Assembly: GCF_000374525.1 (NCBI RefSeq)
Contig: NZ_KB894575.1
Location: 248,001-312,000 of the forward strand
Direction of reading: 5' to 3'
Length of the DNA: 64,000 nucleotides
Source of the DNA: Amorphus coralli DSM 19760
Lineage (GTDB): Bacteria > Pseudomonadota > Alphaproteobacteria > Rhizobiales > Amorphaceae
Both the position numbers and the translations under genes were made by a program. Below, piece after piece: positions 19,701 to 28,527 of the stretch. The notes beneath the pieces were generated by a model. The model was not told where the DNA came from. It saw nothing but the letters and a program-made list of their open reading frames with translations, and searched no databases. Positions within the stretch are counted from its first letter, which is position 1. Every line of letters begins with the position of its first letter.

Positions 19701-21626
19701 GAGATGGACACCGACATCCAGACGACGCCGTTCACCGTTGTCGGTGTCGGCGACATGTCCGGCGACGTGTTCGGCAACGGGATGCTGCTGTCCAAGGCGA
19801 TCCGGCTTCTGGCCGCCTTCGACCACCGCGACATCTTCATCGACCCCGATCCGGACCCGGCGACCTCATGGGAGGAGCGCAAGCGGCTCTTCGACAAGCC
19901 CCGCTCCAGCTGGCAGGACTACGACACCTCGCTGATCTCCAAGGGTGGCGGCGTGTTCTCGCGGTCGGCCAAGTCGATCCCGCTCTCGCCGGAAATCCAG
20001 GCGCTGCTCGGGCTGGAGAAGTCGAGCGCGACGCCGTTCGAGGTGATGCGGGCCATCCTGCGCGCCGAGGCGGACCTGCTCTGGTTCGGCGGCATCGGCA
20101 CCTATGTCCGCGCAGCGTCCGAGAGCAACCTTGATGCCGGCGACCGCGCCAACGATTCCATCCGGGTCACGTCCGACGAGCTGCGGGTGAAGGTGATCGG
20201 CGAGGGCGCCAACCTCGGCGTCACCCAGAAGGCCCGCATCGCGTTCGCCCGGTCGGGCGGGCGCTGCAACTCAGACGCCATCGACAACTCCGCCGGCGTG
20301 AACACCTCCGACGTGGAGGTGAACATCAAGATCGCGCTGCGCGCCGCCGAGGGCGAAGGCGTCATCGATCGGGAGAAACGCAACCAGGTTCTGGCGGCGA
20401 TGACGGAGGACGTGTCCGCCATCGTGCTGCGCAACAACTACCTGCAGACCCTCGCCATCTCCATGGCCAGCGACCTTGGGGTGGAGGACGTCGGCTTCCA
20501 GATGCGGATGATGCAGGTGCTGGGCGACCAGGGCCTGCTGGACCGCGAGCTGGAGGGCCTGCCGGGCGACCCCGAACTGACCACGCGCGCCTCCCGCGGC
20601 GAGCCGCTCTCGCGGCCCGAGATCGGCGTGCTTCTCGCCTATGCCAAGATCACGCTCTACGACGCGCTGCTGTCGTCCAGCGTGCCGGACGATGCCTATC
20701 TCGGCCGCGAGCTTCGGCGCTACTTCCCCGGTCTGATGCAGCAGGACTTCGCCGACCAGATCGAAGGCCACCCGCTGCGCCGCGAGATCATCGCGACCGT
20801 GCTGGCCAACTCCATGATCAACCGCGGCGGCCCGACCTTCGTCGTCCGCATGAGCGACCAGACCGGCGCCGACGTGGAGCGGATCGCCCAGGCCTTCGCC
20901 ACGGTGCGCGATTCCTTCGGCCTGACGGCGCTCAACGGCGAGATCGACGAACTCGACACCAAGGTGCCCGGTGACGTCCAGCTCGCCCTCTACCGGTCGG
21001 TCCAGGACCTGGTGCTCGACCTAACGGTCTGGTTCATCCGCAACGTGCGCTACGACGAGGGAATCGAAACTGTGGTGGACCGGTTCGCGAAGGGGATCGG
21101 CACGCTGGAGCCGCAGATCGCCGAGGTGATGCCCGGCCACGTGCGCGAGGAGATCGGCGAGACCGCCGCGGCCTGGATCGAGACCGGCGTGCCGGAGCCG
21201 CTGGCCAACCGCATCGCCCAGCTTCCCGTGACCGCCTCCGTGCCCGACATCATCGTCGTCGCCGAGGCGATCGAGGCGCCCCTGGAACGGGCCGCGGAGG
21301 TCTATTTCGCCATCGACGGGCGCTTCCGCATCGGCCAGATCGAGGCGCTCGCGCGGACCCTGGTGGTGGACGACTATTATGACGGGCTGGCGCTCGACCG
21401 GGCCCGCAGAACGCTTGCCGAGGCGCATCGCCGGATTGCTCAGCAGGTGCTGTCGGACGGTGGGACGCACGAGCCGGACATGGCCGTGGAGAACTGGATC
21501 GCCCAGCGCTCGAAGCAGGTGGACCGGGCGCTGAAGACGGTCACCCGGCTGGGCGAGACGGAGACGATCACCGTGTCGCGGCTGTCGGTGGCGGCGAGCC
21601 TTCTCGCCGACGTCGCCGGAAGCTGA
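16782..21626 (+). CDS. gdhB: NAD-dependent glutamate dehydrogenase, large (about 180 kDa) type
   Basis: A giant enzyme of 1614 residues that deaminates glutamate to 2-oxoglutarate and ammonia. The N-terminal half holds the regulatory ACT-like regions. The catalytic centre appears at about residues 805-850 as RGGLRWSDRAQDFRTEV, followed by QQVKNAVIVPVGAKGGF. The nucleotide-binding part follows, with VVGVGDMSGDVFGNGMLL and VKVIGEGANLGVTQKARI. The open frame begins at 16698, but ATG 16782 has a proper GGAGG six nt upstream and gives the family N-terminus, so I prefer it. Its size matches alphaproteobacterial and Streptomyces enzymes. Confidence 0.95.
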   Translation: MEIAMLDQYEAEKAKRIAAAVDRIGGGDDAAARRRFTELLYSRGSAEDLITSAPDELTAHADQAWSVLRQRKPGEHRISVTNPKFDTDGDAHRNLTVIDISNDNKPFLFDSVMNELHDFGADVHLVLHPIFAARRGEDGTLTEYLGAADPDSAGRKESLIHIHIGRIESEERRAELTERLDQTLADVRVAVADWKPMRERVAKIVERYREGGIPIEEAELARATSFLDWLTRDDFIFLGLREYQLEGDVETGDLEPELDTGLGLLRDPKVRVLRRGNEFVVMTPEIREFLRQSAPIIITKANTRTRVHRRVHLDFIGMKDYAEDGSLKGEVRLVGLFSSRAYTKSVLDIPYIREKVQAVLDRAGYDSDSHSGKALLNVLEAYPRDELFQIDEDLLYQFAAAVLELGERPRIRALARTDTYERFVSILVFVPTRSYTTEQAEEIGTYLANLYDGRVSATYVSYPEGPLARIHYIIGRHDGPTPQPSRDTIETAIARIVRTWSDELEDALSDRYGWDKAERLIARYGNAFEGGYEATYTAQTALGDIEIIERVGPERATAITFFRRKGDAESRCSLKLFSHQRPTPLSDRVPILEQMGFRVINERTFRVTVGEDENVYIHDMTLARSGDGSIELDSMGQALEALFMAVWRQRAESDGFNALLVNAGIGWRDISMIRSLARYLRQAGIAYSQDYIWGTLNRYPQIAKLLVSLFHARFDPRDENTDRSLAAARLQEQIDAELETVSNLDDDTIVRRFTNLLYAMLRTNFFKIDESGNPPDTFAFKFYPGAIEMLPAPRPFREIWVYSPRVEGVHLRFGEVARGGLRWSDRAQDFRTEVLGLVKAQQVKNAVIVPVGAKGGFLPKQLPGSGGREAVFAEGTASYKIFINALLSITDNLKDGSVAPPDQVVRHDGDDPYLVVAADKGTATFSDTANAIAESRDFWLGDAFASGGSQGYDHKAMGITARGAWEAVKRHFREMDTDIQTTPFTVVGVGDMSGDVFGNGMLLSKAIRLLAAFDHRDIFIDPDPDPATSWEERKRLFDKPRSSWQDYDTSLISKGGGVFSRSAKSIPLSPEIQALLGLEKSSATPFEVMRAILRAEADLLWFGGIGTYVRAASESNLDAGDRANDSIRVTSDELRVKVIGEGANLGVTQKARIAFARSGGRCNSDAIDNSAGVNTSDVEVNIKIALRAAEGEGVIDREKRNQVLAAMTEDVSAIVLRNNYLQTLAISMASDLGVEDVGFQMRMMQVLGDQGLLDRELEGLPGDPELTTRASRGEPLSRPEIGVLLAYAKITLYDALLSSSVPDDAYLGRELRRYFPGLMQQDFADQIEGHPLRREIIATVLANSMINRGGPTFVVRMSDQTGADVERIAQAFATVRDSFGLTALNGEIDELDTKVPGDVQLALYRSVQDLVLDLTVWFIRNVRYDEGIETVVDRFAKGIGTLEPQIAEVMPGHVREEIGETAAAWIETGVPEPLANRIAQLPVTASVPDIIVVAEAIEAPLERAAEVYFAIDGRFRIGQIEALARTLVVDDYYDGLALDRARRTLAEAHRRIAQQVLSDGGTHEPDMAVENWIAQRSKQVDRALKTVTRLGETETITVSRLSVAASLLADVAGS

Positions 21627-21627
21627 C

Positions 21628-21660
21628 ATCGCCCCCGGCATTCCGGGGGCGATCCTTTCC
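21628..21660 (+). terminator. Probable terminator after the glutamate dehydrogenase gene
   Basis: ATCGCCCCCGG (21628-21638), loop CATT, CCGGGGGCGAT (21643-21653), then CCTTTCC. The stem is perfect but the T-run is interrupted. The hairpin starts directly after the stop codon. Confidence 0.65.
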
Positions 21661-21849
21661 GACATTTAATGCACCGCCGCGTGGCGCGGGATCGGGCCCG
21701 GTGCTATCAGCGCGGCGGACCGGCCCGGCGGCTTCGCATCCGCGTTCAAGGGGAACGAGAGGACGCCGTCCGCATTGTTGGTCGGGGACGCATCGCGCCG
21801 GCGCGAGGCGCCAGTCCCGACCGAACAGCCGGCCGAATGGAGAACTGGA

Positions 21850-22464
21850 ATGAGCGCTTTCACTGCTTCTCTTCGCGGCGTTGCCGCAGCCCTCGCCCTG
21901 TCCGCCTTCGCCGTCGCGCCCGCCGCCGCCCAGACCGCGACGACGGCCCAGACGGCGCCCACCCAGAGCTTCGTCGACGTGTTCGGCGACGCCCAGGTGA
22001 CCACCTTCAAGGCCCAGGTCGCCACCACCAACAAGATGGAACGCCAGGTCGTGGTGAAGCTCACCAACGGCAACGAATACGCGGTCCCGGTTCCCGACGG
22101 CTTCAACCTCGAGGAAGTGCGCGAGAACCAGTTCGTCACGGTGGAGCACCTTCAGGGCCTGATCCTCGACGTGCAGAAGAGCACCGAAGATGCGCCGGGC
22201 GTCTCCTACGAGGTCGACAGCATCGACATCGACGACAGCGACCGGCTGCCGAAGGGCCTGACCATCCGCAGCGTCACGCTGACCATCCAGATCGAGAAGA
22301 TGGACCGCAGGGCCGGCACCGTGACCTTCGAGGCGCCGAACGGCGAGAAGCGCACTGCCGTGCTGCAGGATCCGGAGGTGCTGAAGACCCTCGACATCAA
22401 GGACGGCGACTTCGTCGACCTGACCTACTACGAGGGCGTCGGCATGTCGGTGACCAACACCTGA
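21850..22464 (+). CDS. Exported hypothetical protein
   Basis: A 204-residue protein I do not recognise. From ATG 21850 it has a clear signal peptide (hydrophobic run about 10-30, cleavage near APAAAQ). The mature part is rich in beta-type segments and acidic residues. It carries two similar-looking stretches, ATTNKMERQVVVKLTNGN and IEKMDRRAGTVTFEAPNG, which suggests an internal repeat of a small beta domain. The frame is open upstream to 21775, but the signal peptide fixes the start. It ends at a strong terminator. Confidence 0.75.
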   Translation: MSAFTASLRGVAAALALSAFAVAPAAAQTATTAQTAPTQSFVDVFGDAQVTTFKAQVATTNKMERQVVVKLTNGNEYAVPVPDGFNLEEVRENQFVTVEHLQGLILDVQKSTEDAPGVSYEVDSIDIDDSDRLPKGLTIRSVTLTIQIEKMDRRAGTVTFEAPNGEKRTAVLQDPEVLKTLDIKDGDFVDLTYYEGVGMSVTNT

Positions 22465-22488
22465 CCCGATCGGGTGTCAGAAACAGCG

Positions 22489-22521
22489 AAGGCCGGGATC
22501 ATGCGATCCCGGCCTTTTTTT
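22489..22521 (+). terminator. Strong intrinsic terminator
   Basis: AAGGCCGGGATC (22489-22500), loop ATGC, GATCCCGGCCTT (22505-22516), then a run of T. A perfect 12-bp stem that ends the exported-protein gene and also faces the convergent DUF2092 gene. Confidence 0.93.
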
Positions 22522-22550
22522 GTGGTCGAGAGGCGGGGGCGTCCGGCCCC

Positions 22551-23327
22551 CTACTCTTCCGGGTTCAGCTCGATGCGGCTCCAGCCCTCCGGCACATCGG
22601 CCTCGAAGGTGGCATCAGGCAGGGACGTCTCGGAAAAGCCGGTGAAGGTCAGCACATATTCCGGATCGCCCGGCTCGCGCACGTAGGTGACCACAAGCCG
22701 CTCCGGCAACGGTGCGGTTCCGTCGGCGATCCACAGCAGGCTGCGGGCGTCGATCGTCTCGATCTCCACCAGGCTGGTGACATCGTCGCCGAGCACCCGC
22801 TCACCGACCAGCCGAGCGCCGATGACGTTGTCCTCGAGCTGGTCGAACGGCCGGGAGCCGGCAAACATCAACACCGGCATGGTGACACCGAGCCGCGCCT
22901 GGATGGCCTCGACGAGGCCATCGACGTCGCCCTCGAAGGGCAGCTCGACATAGGTTTCCGTCGACAGGTTGGCGAGCGTCACCGTCTCGCCGTCGAACCA
23001 GACCTTGCGGTCGCTGCCGTCGTCGAACCGGGCCTGCAGGAACAGCCGGTCGGGCCGGTCGACGGCCACGTGCACGCTGGCGGCGCGCTTGCCGGGCACG
23101 CCGTCCAGCGCCGGTTCGTCGAAGAGGGCGGACGCCTCGAACTCGAACGACGACAGGCCGGCGAGATAGTCGCTCATCGCCTGCACTGCGGCGGCAGCCT
23201 CGGCCATGCCGGTGTCGGCTGGTTCGGCGGTGTCGGACTGGGCGGCGGCCGTACCCAGCGAGCCGGCGAAGAGGGCGGCGGCAAGAAGCGGCCTGGCTCC
23301 GCCGAGAAGGGGGAAAGTGAACCTCAT
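22551..23327 (-). CDS. DUF2092-type exported protein
   Basis: A 258-residue protein with a signal peptide (hydrophobic stretch about 7-28, cleavage near TAAAQS). The rest looks like the lipoprotein-carrier fold found in DUF2092 and LolA/LolB-like proteins. A helix (AVQAMSDYLAGLSSFEFEAS) is followed by alternating beta strands such as RLFLQARFDDGSDRKVWFDG and YVELPFEGDV. The start at 23327 is chosen over the longer frame to 23441 because it opens the signal peptide. A second exported protein lies 139 nt upstream on the same strand, a likely operon partner. Function is unknown; a periplasmic lipid or lipoprotein binding role is a guess. Confidence 0.72.
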   Translation of the reverse strand: MRFTFPLLGGARPLLAAALFAGSLGTAAAQSDTAEPADTGMAEAAAAVQAMSDYLAGLSSFEFEASALFDEPALDGVPGKRAASVHVAVDRPDRLFLQARFDDGSDRKVWFDGETVTLANLSTETYVELPFEGDVDGLVEAIQARLGVTMPVLMFAGSRPFDQLEDNVIGARLVGERVLGDDVTSLVEIETIDARSLLWIADGTAPLPERLVVTYVREPGDPEYVLTFTGFSETSLPDATFEADVPEGWSRIELNPEE

Positions 23328-23466
23328 GGGATCGATATCCTCGGTTTCCAACGGGTCGGGCGAACCGGCCTGACGGCACCGCGGATCACCACGGCCGGGC
23401 CGGTTTCCAGATGTCTGTGGCGGCGACGGACCGGGACGCAAGGCGGCCCCTCCGCCGGAGCGCCTG

Positions 23467-23808
23467 CTACCAGCGCCGGTCGACGCGACGGGTGGTGCGC
23501 CGGGCCGTGCGCCGCGCAGTGCCGTTGACCCCGGCCGGCCCGTAGACGGGAGCGTGGTAGACCGGCCCCGGCACGTAGGCCGGATGCGCCGGGTAGACCC
23601 AGTAGGGGGCGCCCACGGCGGTGTAGTACATGACCGGCTGGGTGATCGTGTTGGTGTCGATCACCACCTTGGCGCCGCCCTTGGTGTAGACGGTCACCTG
23701 CGCGGCGGCGGCGATGTCCGCGCCGACCATGGCGACGACGGATGCCAGCGCGGTCACGCGAGCGAGCCGCCCGAATGGCGAGCAGGACTGGAACAGTCTG
23801 GGTGTCAT
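23467..23808 (-). CDS. Small exported Tyr/Pro-rich, Arg-tailed protein
   Basis: A 113-residue protein with a signal peptide (about 14-35, ending AAAAQ). A short beta-like part (VTVYTKGGAKVVIDTNTI) is followed by a Tyr/Pro-rich stretch (VYPAHPAYVPGPVYHAPVYG), then an Arg-rich end with the repeats ARRTARRTTRRVDRR. ATG 23808 follows AGGAGG by seven nt, so the start is firm. I do not recognise a family function. It precedes the DUF2092 gene on the same strand. Confidence 0.7.
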   Translation of the reverse strand: MTPRLFQSCSPFGRLARVTALASVVAMVGADIAAAAQVTVYTKGGAKVVIDTNTITQPVMYYTAVGAPYWVYPAHPAYVPGPVYHAPVYGPAGVNGTARRTARRTTRRVDRRW

Positions 23809-24006
23809 GGGGAAATCCTCCTTTTCCCGCCGGAGCGCGGGCTCCGGCAACGGCTTTCCGATCCGCCCCGCGCGAACCGCCCGTTCGCGCAGGTCGATTC
23901 GGGCTCGATGCCCCGGCCGGCGGAACTCTACGGCATCCAGACCGGCGACGGACCCGTCAATTTATCCGGATCGGCCGGGCCCGCAGCCCGGGAAGGGCGG
24001 CCCGGC

Positions 24007-25515
24007 CTACTGGAAGGCAACCTCCTCGAAGGAGCGCAGCTTGCGGGAATGCAGCCGTTCCCTCGGCATCGAGCGCAGGCTTTCCAGCGCCTTGATGCCG
24101 ATGGCGAGGTGCTGATCGACCTGGCGGCGGTAGAAGGCGCTGGCCATGCCGGGCAGCTTGATCTCGCCGTGGAGCGGCTTGTCGGACACGCACAGCAGCG
24201 TGCCGTAGGGCACCCGGAAGCGGAAACCGTTGGCGGCGATGGTGGCCGATTCCATGTCGAGCGCGATGGCGCGGGACTGGGAGAAGCGCCGGAGCGGTTC
24301 GCGGTGGTCGCGCAGTTCCCAGTTGCGGTCGTCGATGGTGGCGACGGTGCCGGTGCGCATCACCCGCTTGAGCTCGTAGCCGGAAAGCCCCGTGACCTCG
24401 GCGACCGCCTCCTCGATGGCCACCTGCACCTCGGCGAGCGGCGGGATCGGCACCCAGGTCGGCAGGTCGGCATCGAGCACGTGATCCTCGCGCACGTAGC
24501 CGTGGGCGAGCACGTAGTCGCCGAGGCGCTGCGTGTTCCTCAGGCCGGCGCAATGGCCCAGCATCAGCCAGGCGTGCGGGCGCAGCACGGCGACGTGGTC
24601 GGTGATCGTCTTGGCGTTGGAGGGGCCGACGCCGATGTTGACCAGCGTGATGCCGGAATGGTCGCCGCGCACCAGGTGATAGGCCGGCATCTGCGGCATC
24701 CGGTCGGGCGCCTGACCGCTGGTCGGCGCGCTGTGCCCGGGAGGGGTGACGCAGTCGCCCGGCTCCACGAAGGCCTCATAGCCGTGCCCCCCCTCCTTCA
24801 TGAGCTTTCGGGCATGGGCGATGAAGGCATCGACATAGAAGGCGTAGTTGGTGAACAGCACGTAGTTCTGGAACACGCTGGGGCTGGTCGCCGTGTAGTG
24901 GCGCAGCCGGTGCAGCGAATAGTCGATGCGCGGCGCCGTGAACGGCGCCAGCGGCATCGACGCACCGGGCGAGCGCTCCACCGTGCCGTTGACGATGGCA
25001 TCGTCCATGTGAGTGAGATCCGGCACGTCGAACCGGTCGCGCAGCGGCCAGGCCATCTGCGGCCCCAGCGCGCCTTCCACGTTCATGCCTTCGGGATAGG
25101 CAAAGTGAAGCGGGATCGGGACGGACGATTCCCCGATCGTCACGGCGCAGCCGTGGTTGGCAACCAGCAGCTCGATCTGCTCCTCCAGATAGTCCTGAAA
25201 GAGGTCGGGACGGGTGATGGTGGTGGTGTGGGCGCCCGGCCCCGGCACGAACCCGTAGGCGAGGCGCGAATCGACCCGGCCGAAGGACTGGGTCGTGACC
25301 CTGACCTCCGGATAGAACGCCCGCACGCCTTCGCCCGGAATGGCGCCGTCGCGCACCACGGCCTCGAACCGGTCGCGCAGGAATCCGGTGTTGCGGTCGT
25401 AGATGGCGGCGAGACGGTCCACCGCGGCGCGCGCATCGCGGAAGGCCTCCGACGGCCACGGGGCGGGATGATCGAAACGGGGAGCGGCCGACGGGCCGCG
25501 CGAATCCTTGCTCAT
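24007..25515 (-). CDS. amn: AMP nucleosidase
   Basis: A 502-residue enzyme that splits AMP into adenine and ribose 5-phosphate and so controls the adenylate pool. It has the Amn N-terminal domain (for example YPEVRVTTQSFGRVDSRLAYGFV). The C-terminal phosphorylase-like domain shows INIGVGPSNAKTITDHVAVLRPHAWLMLGHCAGLRN-type features and the MESATIAANGFRFRVPYGTLLCVSDKP region. Length is close to the 484 residues of E. coli Amn. The ATG follows AAGG by about six nt. It is divergent from ccrM, with 214 nt between. Confidence 0.95.
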   Translation of the reverse strand: MSKDSRGPSAAPRFDHPAPWPSEAFRDARAAVDRLAAIYDRNTGFLRDRFEAVVRDGAIPGEGVRAFYPEVRVTTQSFGRVDSRLAYGFVPGPGAHTTTITRPDLFQDYLEEQIELLVANHGCAVTIGESSVPIPLHFAYPEGMNVEGALGPQMAWPLRDRFDVPDLTHMDDAIVNGTVERSPGASMPLAPFTAPRIDYSLHRLRHYTATSPSVFQNYVLFTNYAFYVDAFIAHARKLMKEGGHGYEAFVEPGDCVTPPGHSAPTSGQAPDRMPQMPAYHLVRGDHSGITLVNIGVGPSNAKTITDHVAVLRPHAWLMLGHCAGLRNTQRLGDYVLAHGYVREDHVLDADLPTWVPIPPLAEVQVAIEEAVAEVTGLSGYELKRVMRTGTVATIDDRNWELRDHREPLRRFSQSRAIALDMESATIAANGFRFRVPYGTLLCVSDKPLHGEIKLPGMASAFYRRQVDQHLAIGIKALESLRSMPRERLHSRKLRSFEEVAFQ

Positions 25516-25638
25516 GTCTGCCTTCTGCCCGGGCCCTGCCGAATGATGTCGCGCCTCTGCCGGCGAATTGTCGAGGAGGCGCGCCGCCGCGTCGAGAGAG
25601 AATGGAACCCACCCCTCAACCTTTGCGGTAAGACTTGA

Positions 25639-25680
25639 TTAACATTTTGAAAAATCACGGGAATTAACCACGTATTCATA
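25639..25680. promoter_or_regulatory. Candidate CtrA-type sites before ccrM
   Basis: In the gap between amn and ccrM an AT-rich patch carries ATTAACATTTTG (TTAA at 25639-25642) and AATTAACCACGTATTCA (TTAA at 25664-25667). The second matches TTAA-N7-TTCA and begins TTAACCAC, close to the CtrA consensus TTAACCAT / TTAA-N7-TTAA. In Caulobacter CtrA activates ccrM, so the position fits, but the matches are imperfect. Confidence 0.5.
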
Positions 25681-25720
25681 CCCCGCGCCGCATAACGACC
25701 CTGCCAATTGCGTAGGGTAA

Positions 25721-26880
<1,160 letters not shown>

Positions 26881-26924
26881 CCAATCCCCGTCCGACGGGC
26901 TCGCGTCTCTTGCGCAGGTGGCGG

Positions 26925-28304
26925 TCAGGAGCCCTGGCCGCCGTCCCCTTCGCCACCTTCCCCGCCTTCGCCATCCGGAGCGCCGGCTTCGGTCGCGCCC
27001 GCCTGGCCCGAACGGGTCGCGTAGCCCGCGCCGCCTGCGCCTTTCGTGTTGGACGCGTCGGCCTCGATGTCCTTCTCCGACTTCGGGCCCTTGCGGGCTG
27101 ACGAAGCGGACTGGAAGCGCGGTTTGCCGTTTTCGTCCGGCGGAAGGAACAGTTCCGGCACGCCCTCCGGAAGCTTCTCCACATAGAGCGAGGTCGACGG
27201 GAAGGCGAAGCTCGATCCCGCCCCGTAGACGATGTCGACCATGGCGTAGGCCAGCCGCTCCTTGGCCTCGAGCCACTCGCCCCAGACCGTGGTCTTGGTG
27301 AAGCAGTAGACCATGATGTTGATCGAGGATGAGCCAAATGAATCGATGCGGATGAAGGTCGAGGCATCCTGCGGCGACACGAAGTCCCCGCAGTCGAGAA
27401 TGTAGCGCTCGATCCCGTCGCGGATCTGCTTCAGCTGATCGACGCTGTCGGTGTAGCCGACGCCCACCGTCCAGTAGATTCGGCGGCGGCGCATGAGCGT
27501 GTAGTTGATCATCGCGTTGTCCGCCAACGCGGCGTTGGGCACCTGCACCACCGTGTCGTCGAAGTTGCGGATCTTGGTCGAGCGGAAGCCGATATACTCC
27601 ACCGTTCCGTCGACGACTCCGTCGACCTCGACCCAGTCGCCGTAGCGGCAGCGCTTCTCGATGAGGATCAGGAAGCCGGCGATCAGGTTCTTGAAGAGAT
27701 CCTGTGCGCCCAGCGCCACCGCGGCGCCCACGATGCCCATGCCGGCGAGCAGCGGCCCGACCTGGACCCCCCACTCCTGCAGCACCACCGCACCGCCCAG
27801 AAAGACCACGACACCGGCAACGATGCGCTTCACCCAGTCGATCATCGTCGGGCTGAGGGTGCGCTTCAGCGGCCGGATCGCGTTCACGACCGGACCGACC
27901 ATGCCGACCAGAGCCCAGAAGAGCGCGATCAGGATGAGGCTGGCGATGATGTGATCAGCCAGCGCCGCAAAGCGGCCATTGGCATCCACCTGAAGGATCT
28001 CGAAGGCGAGGAAGGCGCCGAGCGCGACCGGGAGAATGCCCGCCGGGCCCTGAAGGGCATCACGCACATCGGCTTGCAGCCCGTCGCCCTTCAAACCCGC
28101 AAGCCGAGCGAAGATCACCACGAAAAGGGCGCGCAGCGGGCGCCGCAGGATCAGGAACAGGAGAAAGATGCCAAGGGCGATCAGATAACGCCCGATCGGC
28201 AGACCGAAAGCCTGGTCGCCGAGCGCCGCCTGCGTGCCCGCCCAGATCTGCATCGTCTCGGGAAAGGCCTGTTCCAGCCGTGCGGCCAACTCGTCCGGCG
28301 TCAC
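26925..28304 (-). CDS. Small-conductance mechanosensitive channel (MscS family)
   Basis: A 459-residue inner-membrane channel that opens under membrane tension to release solutes. Several helices precede the MscS core. The pore helix and beta domain are GMGIVGAAVALGAQDLFKNLIAGFLI, then the conserved GDWVEVDGVVDGTVEYIGFRSTKI and VQVPNAALADNAMINYT. The C-terminal tail is Gly-rich (EGGEGGEGDGGQGS). The frame is open up to 28847, but that would overlap ggt, so the start must be near 28304. The best candidate is a GTG whose first three bases overlap the stop of a 13-codon leader frame, suggesting coupled translation. Confidence 0.88.
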   Translation of the reverse strand: MTPDELAARLEQAFPETMQIWAGTQAALGDQAFGLPIGRYLIALGIFLLFLILRRPLRALFVVIFARLAGLKGDGLQADVRDALQGPAGILPVALGAFLAFEILQVDANGRFAALADHIIASLILIALFWALVGMVGPVVNAIRPLKRTLSPTMIDWVKRIVAGVVVFLGGAVVLQEWGVQVGPLLAGMGIVGAAVALGAQDLFKNLIAGFLILIEKRCRYGDWVEVDGVVDGTVEYIGFRSTKIRNFDDTVVQVPNAALADNAMINYTLMRRRRIYWTVGVGYTDSVDQLKQIRDGIERYILDCGDFVSPQDASTFIRIDSFGSSSINIMVYCFTKTTVWGEWLEAKERLAYAMVDIVYGAGSSFAFPSTSLYVEKLPEGVPELFLPPDENGKPRFQSASSARKGPKSEKDIEADASNTKGAGGAGYATRSGQAGATEAGAPDGEGGEGGEGDGGQGS

Positions 28305-28342
28305 CGCGCCCACTCCCGACGGTCCGTTCCGGTTCGTGTCAT
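28301..28342 (-). CDS. 13-codon leader frame overlapping the mscS start
   Basis: On the minus strand an ATG at 28342, eight nt after GGAGG (28350-28354 on the plus strand), reads MTRTGTDRREWAR and stops at TGA 28301-28303. The stop overlaps the proposed GTG start of mscS as GTGA. The mscS GTG itself has only a weak ribosome binding site, so the strong site of the mini-cistron may feed ribosomes to the channel gene. It could also mark a mis-assigned N-terminus. Confidence 0.5.
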   Translation of the reverse strand: MTRTGTDRREWAR

Positions 28343-28527
28343 CGTCTTGCCTCCAGCCATCACTTCGAGGTGAGTGGTAGTCGCTCGATCGGGCGAGGCC
28401 AAGCGTATCGGGCGCGTTCGGGATACAACGGCCCAAAAATTTCCGCCCGTGCCGCGTCTGGCCACGCGAACCTTCCCGCGCGACACTCGTTCCAACCGTA
28501 TCCGCCCGCGCCCGAAAGGAGCCCGCG

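Noticed and set aside
22460-22484. CTGACCCGATCGGGTGTCAG hairpin as a separate regulatory site
   Set aside because: It overlaps the stop codon and directly precedes a much stronger terminator, so it is more simply part of the 3' end.
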